Positions 32,101 to 42,126 of a stretch of 64,000 nucleotides of DNA are shown piece after piece. The notes under the pieces were generated by a model, which saw nothing but the letters and a program-made list of their open reading frames with translations, did no database searches and was not told where the DNA came from. Positions within the stretch are counted from its first letter, which is position 1. Each line of letters opens with the position of its first letter. The position numbers and the translations under genes were made by a program. Source of the stretch: Trypanosoma brucei gambiense DAL972 (Eukaryota; Euglenozoa; Kinetoplastea; Trypanosomatida; Trypanosomatidae); contig NC_026743.1 of the NCBI RefSeq assembly GCF_000210295.1, positions 868,001-932,000 on the forward strand, given 5' to 3'.

Positions 32101-32814
32101 GGAGAAGAGCTCTACCTCGGCTTCCGTTACGGAAATGTCGGACATGTCGTTGTGGTCCCTCATTGCCCCCCGAAGTCGGCTGATAATTGGACCTGCCGCC
32201 GGGTCGAAGCCCATTCCGCTGGAGTGATGTACACTGATGGTGCACTCCATCACGTGCCGGAGATCCTCCGACATTTGATGCTTCTCACCCACCGGCAGAG
32301 AGTTGACACGCGACAACTCGCTTTCAGGATTGAAACAATTGAGGGAGTAGTCCACCATGTGAAATGCCTTTCGCAAAATCTCAGCTGCCTTTGCTTCGAA
32401 TTCACCTGTAGAGCGCGAGTTACAAAGAACCACGGCGAGCCTGTACGGAATCGTGTGCTCCAACCCCTTTAAGTTAATGATAGTGGGTTCATCTTCTTGA
32501 CAAAGACCACTATTACTTGAGAGCAACTCGCGCGCCATGCGGTCACGCTTCTTTGCTGCCGCCTCCGGGTCAGTGACAACAATCGAAGCCGAGGAAATAC
32601 CATCGGCGCCATGGGACGTAAAACGCTTTTGACATGAAACAACCGAGGGAGCGGGTGGCGCTAGGGATTTGAAGAAGCGCCCCCATACGACCCGCATTGG
32701 TGAAACCGAGTCGCAAGGGTCGCCGACAAGCGAAGGGCTGTCTCGCGCAACTCCAGAGCTTCCCGCCACTAATGCAGATGTGGCTCGAAGGAGAAGTTGC
32801 TTCGTTGAGAGCAT
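29116..32814 (-). CDS. FRDm1: Mitochondrial NADH-dependent fumarate reductase (FRDm1), ApbE-FRD-cytochrome b5 reductase fusion
   Basis: 1232 residues from ATG 32814; an upstream in-frame GTG is ignored. Reduces fumarate to succinate with NADH. The first 65 residues are Ser/Ala/Arg-rich and fit a mitochondrial presequence. Residues about 85-340 are an ApbE-type flavin transferase domain, with NPESELSRVN and LDLGGVNKGYTVDYV followed by EWGGDIRASG. Residues about 470-965 are the fumarate reductase flavoprotein, with FAD motif VGGGLAGLSAA and GGVHGGNRLGGNSLLE. The rest is a cytochrome b5 reductase-like FAD/NADH module with AAGTGVAPML and VVCGPPVM. A motif DGISSAS (71-77) fits the consensus acceptor site for covalent FMN. 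The C-terminus (SGTL) is not a peroxisomal targeting signal, which separates it from the glycosomal isoform FRDg. Recalled as Tb927.10.3650. Confidence 0.95.
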   Translation of the reverse strand: MLSTKQLLLRATSALVAGSSGVARDSPSLVGDPCDSVSPMRVVWGRFFKSLAPPAPSVVSCQKRFTSHGADGISSASIVVTDPEAAAKKRDRMARELLSSNSGLCQEDEPTIINLKGLEHTIPYRLAVVLCNSRSTGEFEAKAAEILRKAFHMVDYSLNCFNPESELSRVNSLPVGEKHQMSEDLRHVMECTISVHHSSGMGFDPAAGPIISRLRGAMRDHNDMSDISVTEAEVELFSLAQSFDVDLEEGTIARKHSEARLDLGGVNKGYTVDYVVDHLRAAGMPNVLFEWGGDIRASGRNIKGNLWAVAIKRPPSVEEVIRRAKGKMLKMGEEEQEEKDDDSPSLLHVVELDDEALCTSGDYENVLYHPKHGVAGSIFDWQRRGLLSPEEGALAQVSVKCYSAMYADALATVCLVKRDAVRIRYLLEGWRYVRSRVTNYFAYTRQGERLAHMHEIAQETRELREIRIAGSLPSRIVIVGGGLAGLSAAIEAASCGAQVILMEKEGRIGGNSAKATSGINGWGTRTQAKSDILDGGKYFERDTFLSGVGGTTDPALVKVLSVKSGDAIGWLTSLGVPLSVLSQLGGHSFKRTHRAPDKTDGTPLPIGHTIMRTLEDHIRNNLSERVTIMTHVSVTELLHETDTTPDGASEVRVTGVRYRDLSDVDGQPSKLLADAVVLATGGFSNDREENSLLCKYAPHLASFPTTNGPWATGDGVKLATSVGAKLVDMDKVQLHPTGLIDPKDPANTTKILGPEALRGSGGILLNKQGKRFVNELDLRSVVSKAINTQGNEYPGSGGCYFAYCVLNEDATNLFGGGALGFYGKKLGLFQRAETVEELAKLIGCDEGELRDTLEKYETCSKAKVACPVTGKVVFPCVVGTRGPYNVAFVTPSIHYTMGGCLISPAAEVLQEYKGLNILENHRPIRCLFGAGEVTGGVHGGNRLGGNSLLECVVFGKIAGDRAATILQKREIALSKTSWTSVVVRESRSGEQFGTGSRVLRFNLPGALQRTGLNLGEFVAIRGEWDGQQLVGYFSPITLPEDLGTISLLVRADKGTLKEWICALRPGDSVEIKACGGLRIDQDPVKKCLLFRNRPITRFALVAAGTGVAPMLQVIRAALKKPYVDTLESIRLIYAAEEYDTLTYRSILQRFAEEFPDKFVCNFVLNNPPEGWTGGVGFVNKKSLQKVLQPPSSEPLIVVCGPPVMQRDVKNELLSMGYDKELVHTVDGESGTL

Positions 32815-35614
32815 TATGTCGAGGAACTCCACTTTTTTTTCCTTGAAATCGGATCTTTAGCCTTTCCCTTCCTTTAAAGTTTATTTTGACTCTTTCCTAG
32901 TTCCTTATGAAGCCCCTCGCTCAGCTGCTGGTTTGTAATGACACTTAATTTGATAATCCCCACCGAATACTGGATTCTATCATGTTGAGTCAACAGAGAA
33001 CGACAAAAAAAGAGGATGCACATCACTGGCTTACGCCGCCAACAACGTCCAACGAAGGACGACACAAAAAAAAAAAATAACGGATAAAAATGCGCAGAAA
33101 ATTACAGTATGGAATCCACCAAATACAATATGAGGATCTTTATGTTATGAAGATCTCAGCGGAACGGGTAAAAATGGGACCACAATTGCGTGATTGAAAT
33201 GATGCATAGTAGTCGAGAGGTTACTCGCTCCCCCCATCACACAGCATTAACAAAGTCTGTGGCTTAAAGTACCAGAGCAAAACGCCCACACAGCTCGTTC
33301 GTGTTGGAAGAGTAACCGTTACCCCCTTTGCTACACATTTGCCGGCTGTTTTTGCTATCTTTTCTCTGTTACAGTTTCCCACTCCGGCATTGCTTGCTAT
33401 CACCAAATCAGTTTGATGAAAGGAGACAAATATGGCAAATCATCGCCAAATCCATCTTACCAATACGCACGCAGGGGGCTGTAGCTAAAGTACTTAACGC
33501 ACTAAACCCTTTTTCATTCATCCAATGGTCGACACTCCAGATACAGATATACATGCACGCACACATATATTTATTTATGTGTCTTAGCATGATAAGAATG
33601 ATTAGGAAGGACCTACGGAAGTGGTGATGGCAGAAATAATGTTGCGTAGTGATGCATTGGCTCAACCATGCTGGCAGCGGAAAGTGCCTTCGTGCTGGGT
33701 CCATCAGCACAAAAAATCACCGAATGACACGAAAAATACAGAACATGCTACGAGGTATATCCTACCCTCATATTTCCTACCTTTCCTCAGGCCTTCCTCA
33801 TTTCGAATAGAATACATATGCGTATGTTTGAAATGAGAAGGAAAAGATTTTCATTCTGCTGATTTTTCATCTACTTCATTTACCTGATGCATTTCAATCT
33901 TGTCAGCTATTCAAAAATACCGTTTCCCTTTCAACCCCCTCCCGCCCCTTTACCCCAAAGTGCCAATCCGATTTCCCTTCAATAAAACTTCGTTTATTCA
34001 AAAAATGCCGTCTCCCCTCGCCCTGTTTTTAGTCCCCCTGCCCCCACCCCACCCCCATTCTTCCCAACCCATATAAAACACAACAGTCGTACATCCACGG
34101 GGTTCCACTGATACAACATGCAACTTTGTATACCTCCCTTTTGTTTCCAGTGTGTATCTGTTTCACCAGTTCGTCGACGACTCAACTGGTTGTTACAAAA
34201 TAATTATGAAAAGGAAACGACAAAGACATTCATCTTGTGGATCCCCTTTCTCCTTTTTTTGATGTCATTTCCAGAATCCCTTCCCACCCTTCCTCCTCTA
34301 GAAAAAAAAGGAAAACAAAGGTATACAAGCAATAGAAGTAAATCGCTTCTTAGAATCATCAACAATAGTGGTGGAGAAATACTCCTTTTTAATTCTATTT
34401 TTCAAAGTATCCTCCCCCATTCTCACCATTTATTGCTCTTCTCACTTTTGTATTACTTCAAAAGAGTTCACATGGATCCCGAGATACATAAAGGCCGTGC
34501 AACTCGTTTTCAACGTGTTTGTTACTTTTTCTTTTATTGTTGTTATTGTCGTTGTTCTTTTTAGTGTTTTATCATTTATTCCCACTTTGCTACACCACAT
34601 ATCTTACAAAGTTTAACATTATTATTATTGTTATTATTATACTTTGATTTTGATTTTGATTTTTGACCCTCTTCATTACTTGTTTATTTTCTTTTTTCCT
34701 TTAGCTCGCGGGGTGTCTTTGACACGCCGCTGTTAGTGCTGCCCAGCAACCGAACCGACGAGAAGGGAGGTACCGTTACAAAACAAAACAAAACAAAACA
34801 ACAATATTTTCATATATAAAAATTTGCGCATACGAAACAGAGGGAATATTCGCACAAAATAAAAAAATGCGATGTGAAGGTGCCTAATCATAACGAAAAG
34901 GAACTGCACACAAAAGGTGAAAGAAACAAGGGAATATATTATACATATTGTTATTTACTCCACTGCTTTTGTTTGTCTTCTTTACCTTCCTCACCGCCTG
35001 CCTTTGCCTTCGGCCGTCAATACACAAAAATACTGCAAGACATTAACTGCATGCCGAAAAAAAAAAAGATAAAAGATAAAATATAAAAAAATGAATAGGG
35101 AGTAATAAAAGCAAAAAAGGGAAGAGGAGAGGACAAGAGAGATCTGGTTTCTTCCTTACACCACCTCCTCCCATATAACTAAGTAAGAAAGCAAAGGAAG
35201 GTTTAGTTTAAAGAAACCAAAACAGCGGCAACACCAGCAATGCCACAAAATAGAAAAGGTTTCCCCTTGGCCACCCCCCCTTTTTTTTTTGAAGTTTACC
35301 CCCTTCCCACCCCGCTTTGTTTATTTCCCGTGAGTTTACGCATGCACCATATCTTCCATCAACTGTTTAGCAGAACAGAAGGAACATGCGAATCAAAAAG
35401 GAAATGATAGACAACAACTACATACCTTGAATTGATTACAAACCCTAACCGTATATGATCCCCCCATGCCATACATTTTGCCATGGAGCGATGCTTACGC
35501 ACTGAGGCACGGTCTATTTGATTACCCGGAAAAGGACCGATGTACACAAACACAGTATAATAAAAACCACAGTAGTGGCATAACCCAATCACCCATCCGA
35601 CTTGACACACCCCT
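32815..35614. other. Long gene-free interval between FRDm1 and AspAT
   Basis: At 2.8 kb this is the longest gene-free stretch. Short open frames on both strands have no recognisable protein. It contains an A12 run near 33066, (TTATTA)-type repeats (about 34618-34640), a TTTTGA repeat (about 34641-34666), and an AAAAC pentanucleotide run (about 34778-34801). It should contain the AspAT 3' UTR and FRDm1 5' UTR. Confidence 0.5.
34778..34801. repeat. AAAAC pentanucleotide repeat
   Basis: Four to five tandem AAAAC-type units. The complementary TTTTG repeat occurs at about 22122-22139 in the strand-switch region. Confidence 0.9.
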
Positions 35615-36826
35615 CTACTTGTTACGGACGTGTCGGACAACATCGTCAATCGACTTGACCAGAAAATCCATTGTTGAGGGCGTTAACGCTGCGAGGTTGG
35701 CGCGGCCGACAGGCAGCACAAAAACGCGCTTCTCGCACAACCTTTCGCACTGAGGCCTTGAAAGTCCCATATAAGAGAACATACCCTTCTGGTTGATGAT
35801 GTGCTCCCAAGTGCCGGGAGTACCGAGTTTCATCAGCCCTTCATAAACACCTTGACGCATGCTTCGAACGCGGTTCACCATCTCCTTGAGTTCCTGCTCC
35901 CATTCTGCGCGGAGTTCTTTGTCACTCATCACGAGGTGAGCGATGCGAGCGCCATGTACAGGTGGGGTTGAGTAATAGGAACGGGCGATCACCTCAAGGC
36001 GGCTCCGCACGGCCTCCTTCCTTGAAGCATCCGAAACGACAGCAGAAATCACACCAACACGTTCGGCATACAAACCCATGTTCTTGGAAAAGGACTGTGC
36101 AAGTAACATTTCCATCCCTCTCTTTGCAAAGTGGCGGATGGCGTAGGCGTCCTCGTCGAGACTGCCGGATGCAAAACCCTGGTAGGCGGAGTCAAAGAAG
36201 GGAATCAATTTACGTTCAACAAATACATCGGCGATGGTTGCCCACTGATCTTTGCTTGGATCCACACCAGTGGGGTTATGGGCACATGCGTGCAGCACAA
36301 TAATACTCCCCTGAGGGGCCACGTTCAGATCTTCAATGAGGCCAACGAAGTCCAGCTCATGGGTGCTGGGACTGTAGTAACGGTATTCACGGATATTTTT
36401 GTGGCCCACAATTCCGAATATTGATACGTGGTTTGACCATGTGGGATTTGAAACATACACAGGGGTATCTTCAGGTACAACCTGCCTGAGGAGCGTGGCT
36501 CCAAGGCTAAGCGAGCCGGTGCCGCTGAGACCCTGCGAGGCGGCGATACGCTCCAATGGCACCGTATTGCCGTAGGCGAGTTTTACAGCTTCTTCAACAA
36601 AGTTAAGAAGACCAGTCATGGGTGGGTACTCTTTATCAAGGCCCATGTCCACAATGCGCCGCTCAGCCTTCCGCACTACTTTTAATGGATACGGCAACCC
36701 GTTTTGGTCGCGGTAGGCACCAATAACGAGATCCGCCTTCGGTTCTGGGGCGGCCTTTGCAGCCCTCGCTAGACCAAAGACGGGGTCCAATGGAACGGGT
36801 GCTAAGTCCTTAAAGGGCCTGGACAT
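35615..36826 (-). CDS. cASAT: Aspartate aminotransferase, cytosolic type (PLP class I)
   Basis: 403 residues, the usual length, from ATG 36826. Interconverts aspartate plus 2-oxoglutarate with oxaloacetate plus glutamate, using pyridoxal phosphate. Visible are HNPTG (183-187), D212 and Y215 in FFDSAYQG, the PLP lysine K248 in SFSKNMGLY and R256. The active-site set is complete. No presequence is seen (MSRPFKDLAPVPLDPVFGL starts almost at the enzyme fold), so cytosolic. It matches the T. brucei cytosolic enzyme recalled as Tb927.10.3660, next to FRDm1; the mitochondrial isoenzyme is on another chromosome. A neighbouring GTG is not used as start. Confidence 0.95.
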   Translation of the reverse strand: MSRPFKDLAPVPLDPVFGLARAAKAAPEPKADLVIGAYRDQNGLPYPLKVVRKAERRIVDMGLDKEYPPMTGLLNFVEEAVKLAYGNTVPLERIAASQGLSGTGSLSLGATLLRQVVPEDTPVYVSNPTWSNHVSIFGIVGHKNIREYRYYSPSTHELDFVGLIEDLNVAPQGSIIVLHACAHNPTGVDPSKDQWATIADVFVERKLIPFFDSAYQGFASGSLDEDAYAIRHFAKRGMEMLLAQSFSKNMGLYAERVGVISAVVSDASRKEAVRSRLEVIARSYYSTPPVHGARIAHLVMSDKELRAEWEQELKEMVNRVRSMRQGVYEGLMKLGTPGTWEHIINQKGMFSYMGLSRPQCERLCEKRVFVLPVGRANLAALTPSTMDFLVKSIDDVVRHVRNK

Positions 36827-37716
36827 TGCAGATTTCTTGAGCACTGTTACTGTTACTTCCTTTTATTATAAATTCTTTCTCCTTTACCGTATTTTGTTGA
36901 GTATAATCGGTTATATTTAAGTTTGTATAAATCTTTAAAAACAAAATCACGTTTCTTGTTCACTTCCTTCGTTGTTGTTGGCACTTCTTTAACAGCACCA
37001 TTTAACAGATAAAAAAACGAACGTAAGAGGGGAGGAGAGAGAGACAGTTGCAGACCGTACCTGGTGACGCAAGTCAAAAAATTAAATAAACTCGTCAATG
37101 CCTTCCCGGTGCGTCTGCCATGTTTGAAGGCATTCGTCGAGCTCCCTTTGTTATTCTTCGGGACCTACACATCCCCCATCTCTTTCCCTTTTACACCCCT
37201 TCCACACCTTCACAGCCTGACATAAACGCACCATTGGACGTAAATATAAACGCAAGTACCCACGCATATCCATACAGTCACATATATATCTATACGTATG
37301 CAAACCCATGATAATAAAAATCGAACAGCAGCCACCGTTGAAGTAAGCGGATATATATTATATTTATTTATAACCGGAACACCTTCAGCGACAAAATTAC
37401 CGGGCTGAATGCCCCTAAATTTAACAGAACGAAGCGAACCAAACACAAAAGTCATCCAACAAAAAAAGCGCAAAGCTCTCCCCCTCCACCAAAAACGGCT
37501 GCACTGGCAGTTAGGTACAAGCAATTTAGTAACAAATCATAAGGGTGAGTCTCTCGGAACAATGAAAACAAAAAAAAAGTGAGAAAAAAGTCTGTGTGTG
37601 TGTGTGTGTGTGTCCGTTTATCGGAGGGAAGCAAATATGTCACAAAGCAAATTGGAAAAATACACGTGCAAACACATGCCCGCCTACCCAATATCCTGAA
37701 ACGCCAAATAAACCTG
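36827..37716. other. Intergenic spacer upstream of AspAT
   Basis: No gene seen. It contains (TG)n at 37593-37612 and TA-rich stretches near 37285 and 37350. The - strand has a pyrimidine-rich stretch around 37023-37045 that could serve splicing of AspAT. Confidence 0.5.
37593..37612. repeat. (TG)n microsatellite
   Basis: About ten TG units in the 3' flank of the acidic-phenylalanine protein gene. Confidence 0.93.
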
Positions 37717-39183
37717 TCAGAACGGAAGCTGCAAAGACGGTGCAGGTGAGACACTGCCACCAATATGTGGCGTGGGTAAAAGCGGATGCACAGTCCACAG
37801 GTCCGCTGTTACATCAGTCACAGACTGGTACTGCTGTTGCTTCTGTCGTTCGGCGTTTAGTGCCTTCACTTTCGCAATGACATCACAGATGGGTATCGGC
37901 CCTTTCGCCACCTGCCACGTTTGTGCTTCCATTGGCTGTAGCAGAAAGGAATCTGTGTTGCTAAAGAACCGAATGGTGTGAAGCTCAGCAATACGAACCG
38001 CAGTTACGGGGTCAACGTCCCCAATCACATCCCACCTTTCTTCCATTTTTCCTCCCATTGTGGCCCCAAGATTCATATTTTGGAGAGACTGTGTTGAGTT
38101 ACGCAGTTTACGGGCTGCCATTTCACTGATGTGGGAAACGAACAACGTTCCCACACCCTGAAAGGTGCCTGCAACATTTTTGTCAATTTTTCGCCGCCTG
38201 AAGAAGAATGCTTCCATCATCGCTGTAACAATATCACCAGCTGAATAGCTTTCCCGCTGGTTACTTGGACCCTCTAGTGCCCATGTGTTCGTGTGGTAAT
38301 CCATCTTCCTGTTTGCGCCTGCAGAAGTGTCCACCGTGCATCCCGTAAAGCTGAAAAGTTGTTTCGCTAACAACGCTGTATCAAAATCTTGCTCAAATTC
38401 AAAATTTCCTCCCCCACTAAGAAGAGAAAGTGATCCGGCCAACCCACAGTCCATTGGGAAAGAAGCACTAGTTGACGTAGCAGACAGTGGTTTACTAGGT
38501 TGCACGGTGGTAGGACCATTTTCTTGAAAATCCATCCACTCATCATCGTCAACGCCAGGACTGTTATTGTTGGCGCTCCCATAAGTGTTGTTGTTTGTAA
38601 AGGTTTGCGCACCGAAGGTATTACCACTTGACGTACCATTGAACGTGATTGAAAGGGGGTCTTTGTGCGATATACCTTCACTAGCGGTATCGCACCGTCC
38701 CCAAGCAACCGCCGAGCCCGTTATTCCAACATTCTTGGAAGTTGCTTCGTTTTTCGGTTCTTCTTTCTCAATACCTTGAACCGCCACATTCGACGCGGTT
38801 GCTGCCTCGACGGTTTCTCCCCATTCGTCCACCTTTTCACTATGGGCCCCAACCGCCGCTGATGGACGGGCGGAGGCCTCTGAAACGCAAGGTGCACTTT
38901 CCACAAAATCACCAAAATCATCACCATCATCCCAATCTCCATTTTCATTCTTACTTTGTTGAGTGTCACCCCACAGTTGCACTGGATCGGAAGTTTCCCC
39001 CTTAACGTCAGCGGCCTTACTTTCAGCAGAAACACTATCCAGTGGTGATCCTTGCCATTTGCTAGCCTCAGACTTCGATGGTTCTGAAGTTATTGCAGTG
39101 GTTGTCACATCCATTAAATATCCTTCACCACTCCGTGAGGACGATACCTGTGGTTGAGCAAAGAGAATATCATCTTCATTCAT
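37717..39183 (-). CDS. Acidic protein with DDFGDF-type motifs, candidate clathrin/AP-adaptor accessory protein
   Basis: 488 residues from ATG 39183. The reading frame extends 52 codons upstream, but that part is translated pyrimidine and A-rich 5' UTR. The first 240 residues are disordered, Ser/Glu/Asp/Asn-rich, with acidic-phenylalanine or acidic-tryptophan motifs: GDDFGDFVE (87-95), DEWGETVE (119-126) and DDDEWMDFQE (212-221). Such motifs bind the gamma-ear of AP-1 and GGA adaptors in aftiphilin, gamma-synergin and epsinR. The C-terminal part (about 260-470) seems folded and helical, and I do not recognise it. A role in clathrin-coated vesicle traffic is inferred from the motifs alone; aftiphilin-like proteins would be the closest idea. 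Confidence 0.78.
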   Translation of the reverse strand: MNEDDILFAQPQVSSSRSGEGYLMDVTTTAITSEPSKSEASKWQGSPLDSVSAESKAADVKGETSDPVQLWGDTQQSKNENGDWDDGDDFGDFVESAPCVSEASARPSAAVGAHSEKVDEWGETVEAATASNVAVQGIEKEEPKNEATSKNVGITGSAVAWGRCDTASEGISHKDPLSITFNGTSSGNTFGAQTFTNNNTYGSANNNSPGVDDDEWMDFQENGPTTVQPSKPLSATSTSASFPMDCGLAGSLSLLSGGGNFEFEQDFDTALLAKQLFSFTGCTVDTSAGANRKMDYHTNTWALEGPSNQRESYSAGDIVTAMMEAFFFRRRKIDKNVAGTFQGVGTLFVSHISEMAARKLRNSTQSLQNMNLGATMGGKMEERWDVIGDVDPVTAVRIAELHTIRFFSNTDSFLLQPMEAQTWQVAKGPIPICDVIAKVKALNAERQKQQQYQSVTDVTADLWTVHPLLPTPHIGGSVSPAPSLQLPF

Positions 39184-40222
39184 TTTTTTCTTATTATTAT
39201 TATTTTTTTTTCTTAAAAAAAAACCCACACCTGCTCCAGCAAATGTTTGGATAGAAAATGGAGAAGGTAAAAGAAAACCAAGAAAAAAAAATAATAGTAA
39301 AATCGATGACGGCTTGTCCCTTCCGCTCGTGTTTTGCACGACCTTTTCCCTTTCTTCTTACTTCCCTTCGCTTATCGCGCCTACAATTTCTTTTAATAAG
39401 AGAGCCTACACTTTCCCTTTCCGCTTTCGCTTCAAAGCACAGAAGATGCAAATGAGGAACAAGAAAGTTGAAGTGATGCAGAAATTTTGAATTTGTGCCT
39501 TAAAGAAGTGACACAAACAACATACATAAAGACAAAGTGAAATAGTAAACAACCCACCCATACAACCGACTCTACGGTAAACATGCAACAAAAAAAACAA
39601 CTACAACAACAGCATCAAATAATCAAAATACCCTGAAGGTAAAGGAGCAGATGAGAAAAATAACAATGGGGCATTGGAACAGATAGAGATAACAGTTAAA
39701 TATATTTATATATCACTCTCGCCGCACCATTTTGATATTTCTCTTTTCTCTTTTACTTCCATTGGCACTTTTTTTTTTTCCTCTGCTACTTTTCGTTTTC
39801 TTCATTCAAAAAAAACCCTTATCCATATATCTGTATATTTCTTTATATATTCGTAGCCAAATGAGTAAGTAAGTGGAGCAATGAACCAATAAATCAACTT
39901 GTTTCGTGTAACCATTTCTCTTCATTCCCGCAACGCATAAGTTTGAACTACAGGGGAGGGAAAAAGAAAATATGGATGAAGAGAAACTGCAACAAAAGAA
40001 AAATTTAAAGAAAAAAAGGACACAAAAGTGCTCAGAGAAGCGACAAGATCCAAAGACGAAACAAGATGAACAGACTCAAAAAAAAAAAACGCAGTCAACA
40101 GAACAGCAGCCACACTTATATATGTCCCCTTCACTCATCATCTCGCCTCCCTACATTTCATTCGCTTTATCTTTCTTCTCCCTCATCGTCATCTCAGCGA
40201 TTGCGCCACACGAGGTAACGCA

Positions 40223-40311
40223 GTAATAACAACATCAGCAATATCAGTAATATCATCAATAATAATAGTAATAATAGTAATATCAATAATATTAATAATA
40301 ATAATAATAAT
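40223..40311. repeat. Imperfect trinucleotide repeat (AAT-rich)
   Basis: AAT/AGT/ATC triplets recur for about 90 bases, ending in six uninterrupted AAT units. Confidence 0.85.
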
Positions 40312-40407
40312 GTGTAGAGGAGCTACAAATCACTGGGACGCTGCCAGTGCAGAATGAGAGGAGGAGAGCGGGCGCAGGACGCAAACATATATGAATAAAT
40401 ACACAGG

Positions 40408-40430
40408 TATATATATATATATATATATAT
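40408..40430. repeat. (TA)n microsatellite
   Basis: About eleven TA units. Confidence 0.95.
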
Positions 40431-41259
40431 GCACAAATACGTATAAGGTTATATTGATTGATAAAAAAAACTGAAGGAAAACAACAGCGTGAGGGGCCAA
40501 AATTGGGCACATACAAGACGAGAAAAAAAAAATCCCCTTTTTAGATTCTTCAGAAAGTAAAAAGAAAAAAAAAGCAAACGAACAGATTAGTCCTTCTCGC
40601 ATTACTTTGACTCTCCCTTTCTCTCAGCACTCCGGGTGTGTTTCTGCGTTTTTGTTTTATATATGGTTAGCTAAAGGGATAGAAAAGGTTGTGCAAAAAA
40701 CAAAAGAGAGCAAACAAGACAAAAGAAACATATGAAGAATTCAAACTAATATGTGAATACAGAAAAAGAAAGAAGGGAGGTAATATAATTAAACAAACAA
40801 ACAAGACGGGGTAAATGGAAGCAAAAAAAAAACACACAAAACAGCAACAGCACTCGCGACAAAATGTGTTGTAAGTTCATATGGTGCCACAAAAGAGGCA
40901 CACATGGGAAGGAAAAGGAAAATATGTGATAAGATGATTATGATAATTAAAAAAAGAGGGGTTCAGAATTTAATAGGAAACAAAAAGGATGGAAGTAAAA
41001 ACTCAGCTGCATGATACGCGATTAATCCATTTTTCTAAGCGGCGCCGTATCGAACTGAGCGTTTCCGTTCCGGTCCTTGTCATGTAGCTGTGGCGCACCT
41101 CGTAAGCAAGGAATATAAACAACGAATACGGCAGCAACGACGACGACAGCGACATCAACAATAATACAGCCACATAGGCATGAACACGTGAAAAAGAGTA
41201 GTAGTAAAAAAAAAAAAATGGAGCTGTAAATAGAAAACAAAGGCGTTTTAAATAGCGTT

Positions 41260-42126
41260 TTACATAAAAGAGGATTCGTCGTCGCTTACGCCGTACAGGC
41301 GGCGGAGCTCACGTATCACCTGCTCTGTTGTCATATGGTCCTCAAATTGTTGATCAACATTCGGTGCGCATGAGCGGGACGTGGGCACAAACTTTGCTAC
41401 CGCTACCGCAGCTTTTGTCGGGGTTGTCTTTTGTTCCCCAACTGCTTTTGTTCGCGGTTGAATGGTGGCATGGAAAGTGGGTGTTTTAAGAGTACGCCAC
41501 TTTCGTTGCTGCTTCTCTACTAGTTCTGGTTGTGAATTATGTTTCTGTGGAAAATCCTCGTAGAGTCGCCGGATTTCCTCAGCGAGGTTCATTTTCATTG
41601 TTTCCACGTCATTAAAGCTTCCTCCCAATTGTGATGTTGTATTGACACAACTATATACCAACCTTGGTGGCACCCAGTTGCCTCGACAAGTGGTGGTTTC
41701 CACGCCGGAAAGCCTCCGCTTACCACAACTGCGTAGTGAAGGCGATGTCAACGATGAAGACGAGGTGGTAACAGTGGTTCCCGTTGCAACGGTGGGGAAA
41801 GATGATCTCCGCCCACTTACAGCTTCGGCACCGTCGTCACCTGACGTAGGAGCATCGGAGCCACGTGGAAATTGCACATTACCGTGTAAATTTGAAGCAG
41901 GCTGGGGAGAATTCAGTTGAGACCCGGCTCTTGATGCCGCTTCCTGATAAGATTTTCGCCCCTGAGCAGCGTGTTCCGCGAGGTGAGCAACCGCATCCCT
42001 GAGGCGGCGCTTCCGTTCCTTCCACCAGGAGTCTAAAACCAGTTCACGGTCCGCCTTCACTTGTTTTTCCATCATCCGTAGCGCTTCCGAGACGCGTGGA
42101 CCCACGGAGACTTTATTGCCTCCCAT
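41260..42126 (-). CDS. Conserved protein of unknown function, possibly N-myristoylated
   Basis: 288 residues from ATG 42126. The start MGGNKVSVG places Gly at position 2 with a small residue and lysine nearby, which resembles an N-myristoylation signal though not a perfect one. The middle (about 70-160) is Ser/Thr/Gly-rich and disordered. Two short related helices, EEIRRLYEDFP near the middle and RELRRLYGVSDDE at the C-terminus, look like an internal duplication. A basic, helical segment WWKERKRRLRDAVAHLAEH lies near residues 34-52. No enzyme motif is seen. Function unknown. Confidence 0.75.
   Translation of the reverse strand: MGGNKVSVGPRVSEALRMMEKQVKADRELVLDSWWKERKRRLRDAVAHLAEHAAQGRKSYQEAASRAGSQLNSPQPASNLHGNVQFPRGSDAPTSGDDGAEAVSGRRSSFPTVATGTTVTTSSSSLTSPSLRSCGKRRLSGVETTTCRGNWVPPRLVYSCVNTTSQLGGSFNDVETMKMNLAEEIRRLYEDFPQKHNSQPELVEKQQRKWRTLKTPTFHATIQPRTKAVGEQKTTPTKAAVAVAKFVPTSRSCAPNVDQQFEDHMTTEQVIRELRRLYGVSDDESSFM

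Larger units (their letters stand above)
39184..41259. other. Two-kilobase AT-rich intergenic region
   Basis: No gene supported. It contains the A-rich end of the adaptor-type gene 5' UTR, a long trinucleotide-rich (AAT/ATA) block at about 40223-40311, and a (TA)n tract (40408-40430). It should include the 3' UTR of the MGGNK gene. Confidence 0.55.

Noticed and set aside
37717..39339. 52-residue N-terminal extension of the acidic adaptor-like protein
   Set aside because: It starts at a non-ATG codon and runs through low-complexity translated UTR with a poly-Asn/Lys stretch.
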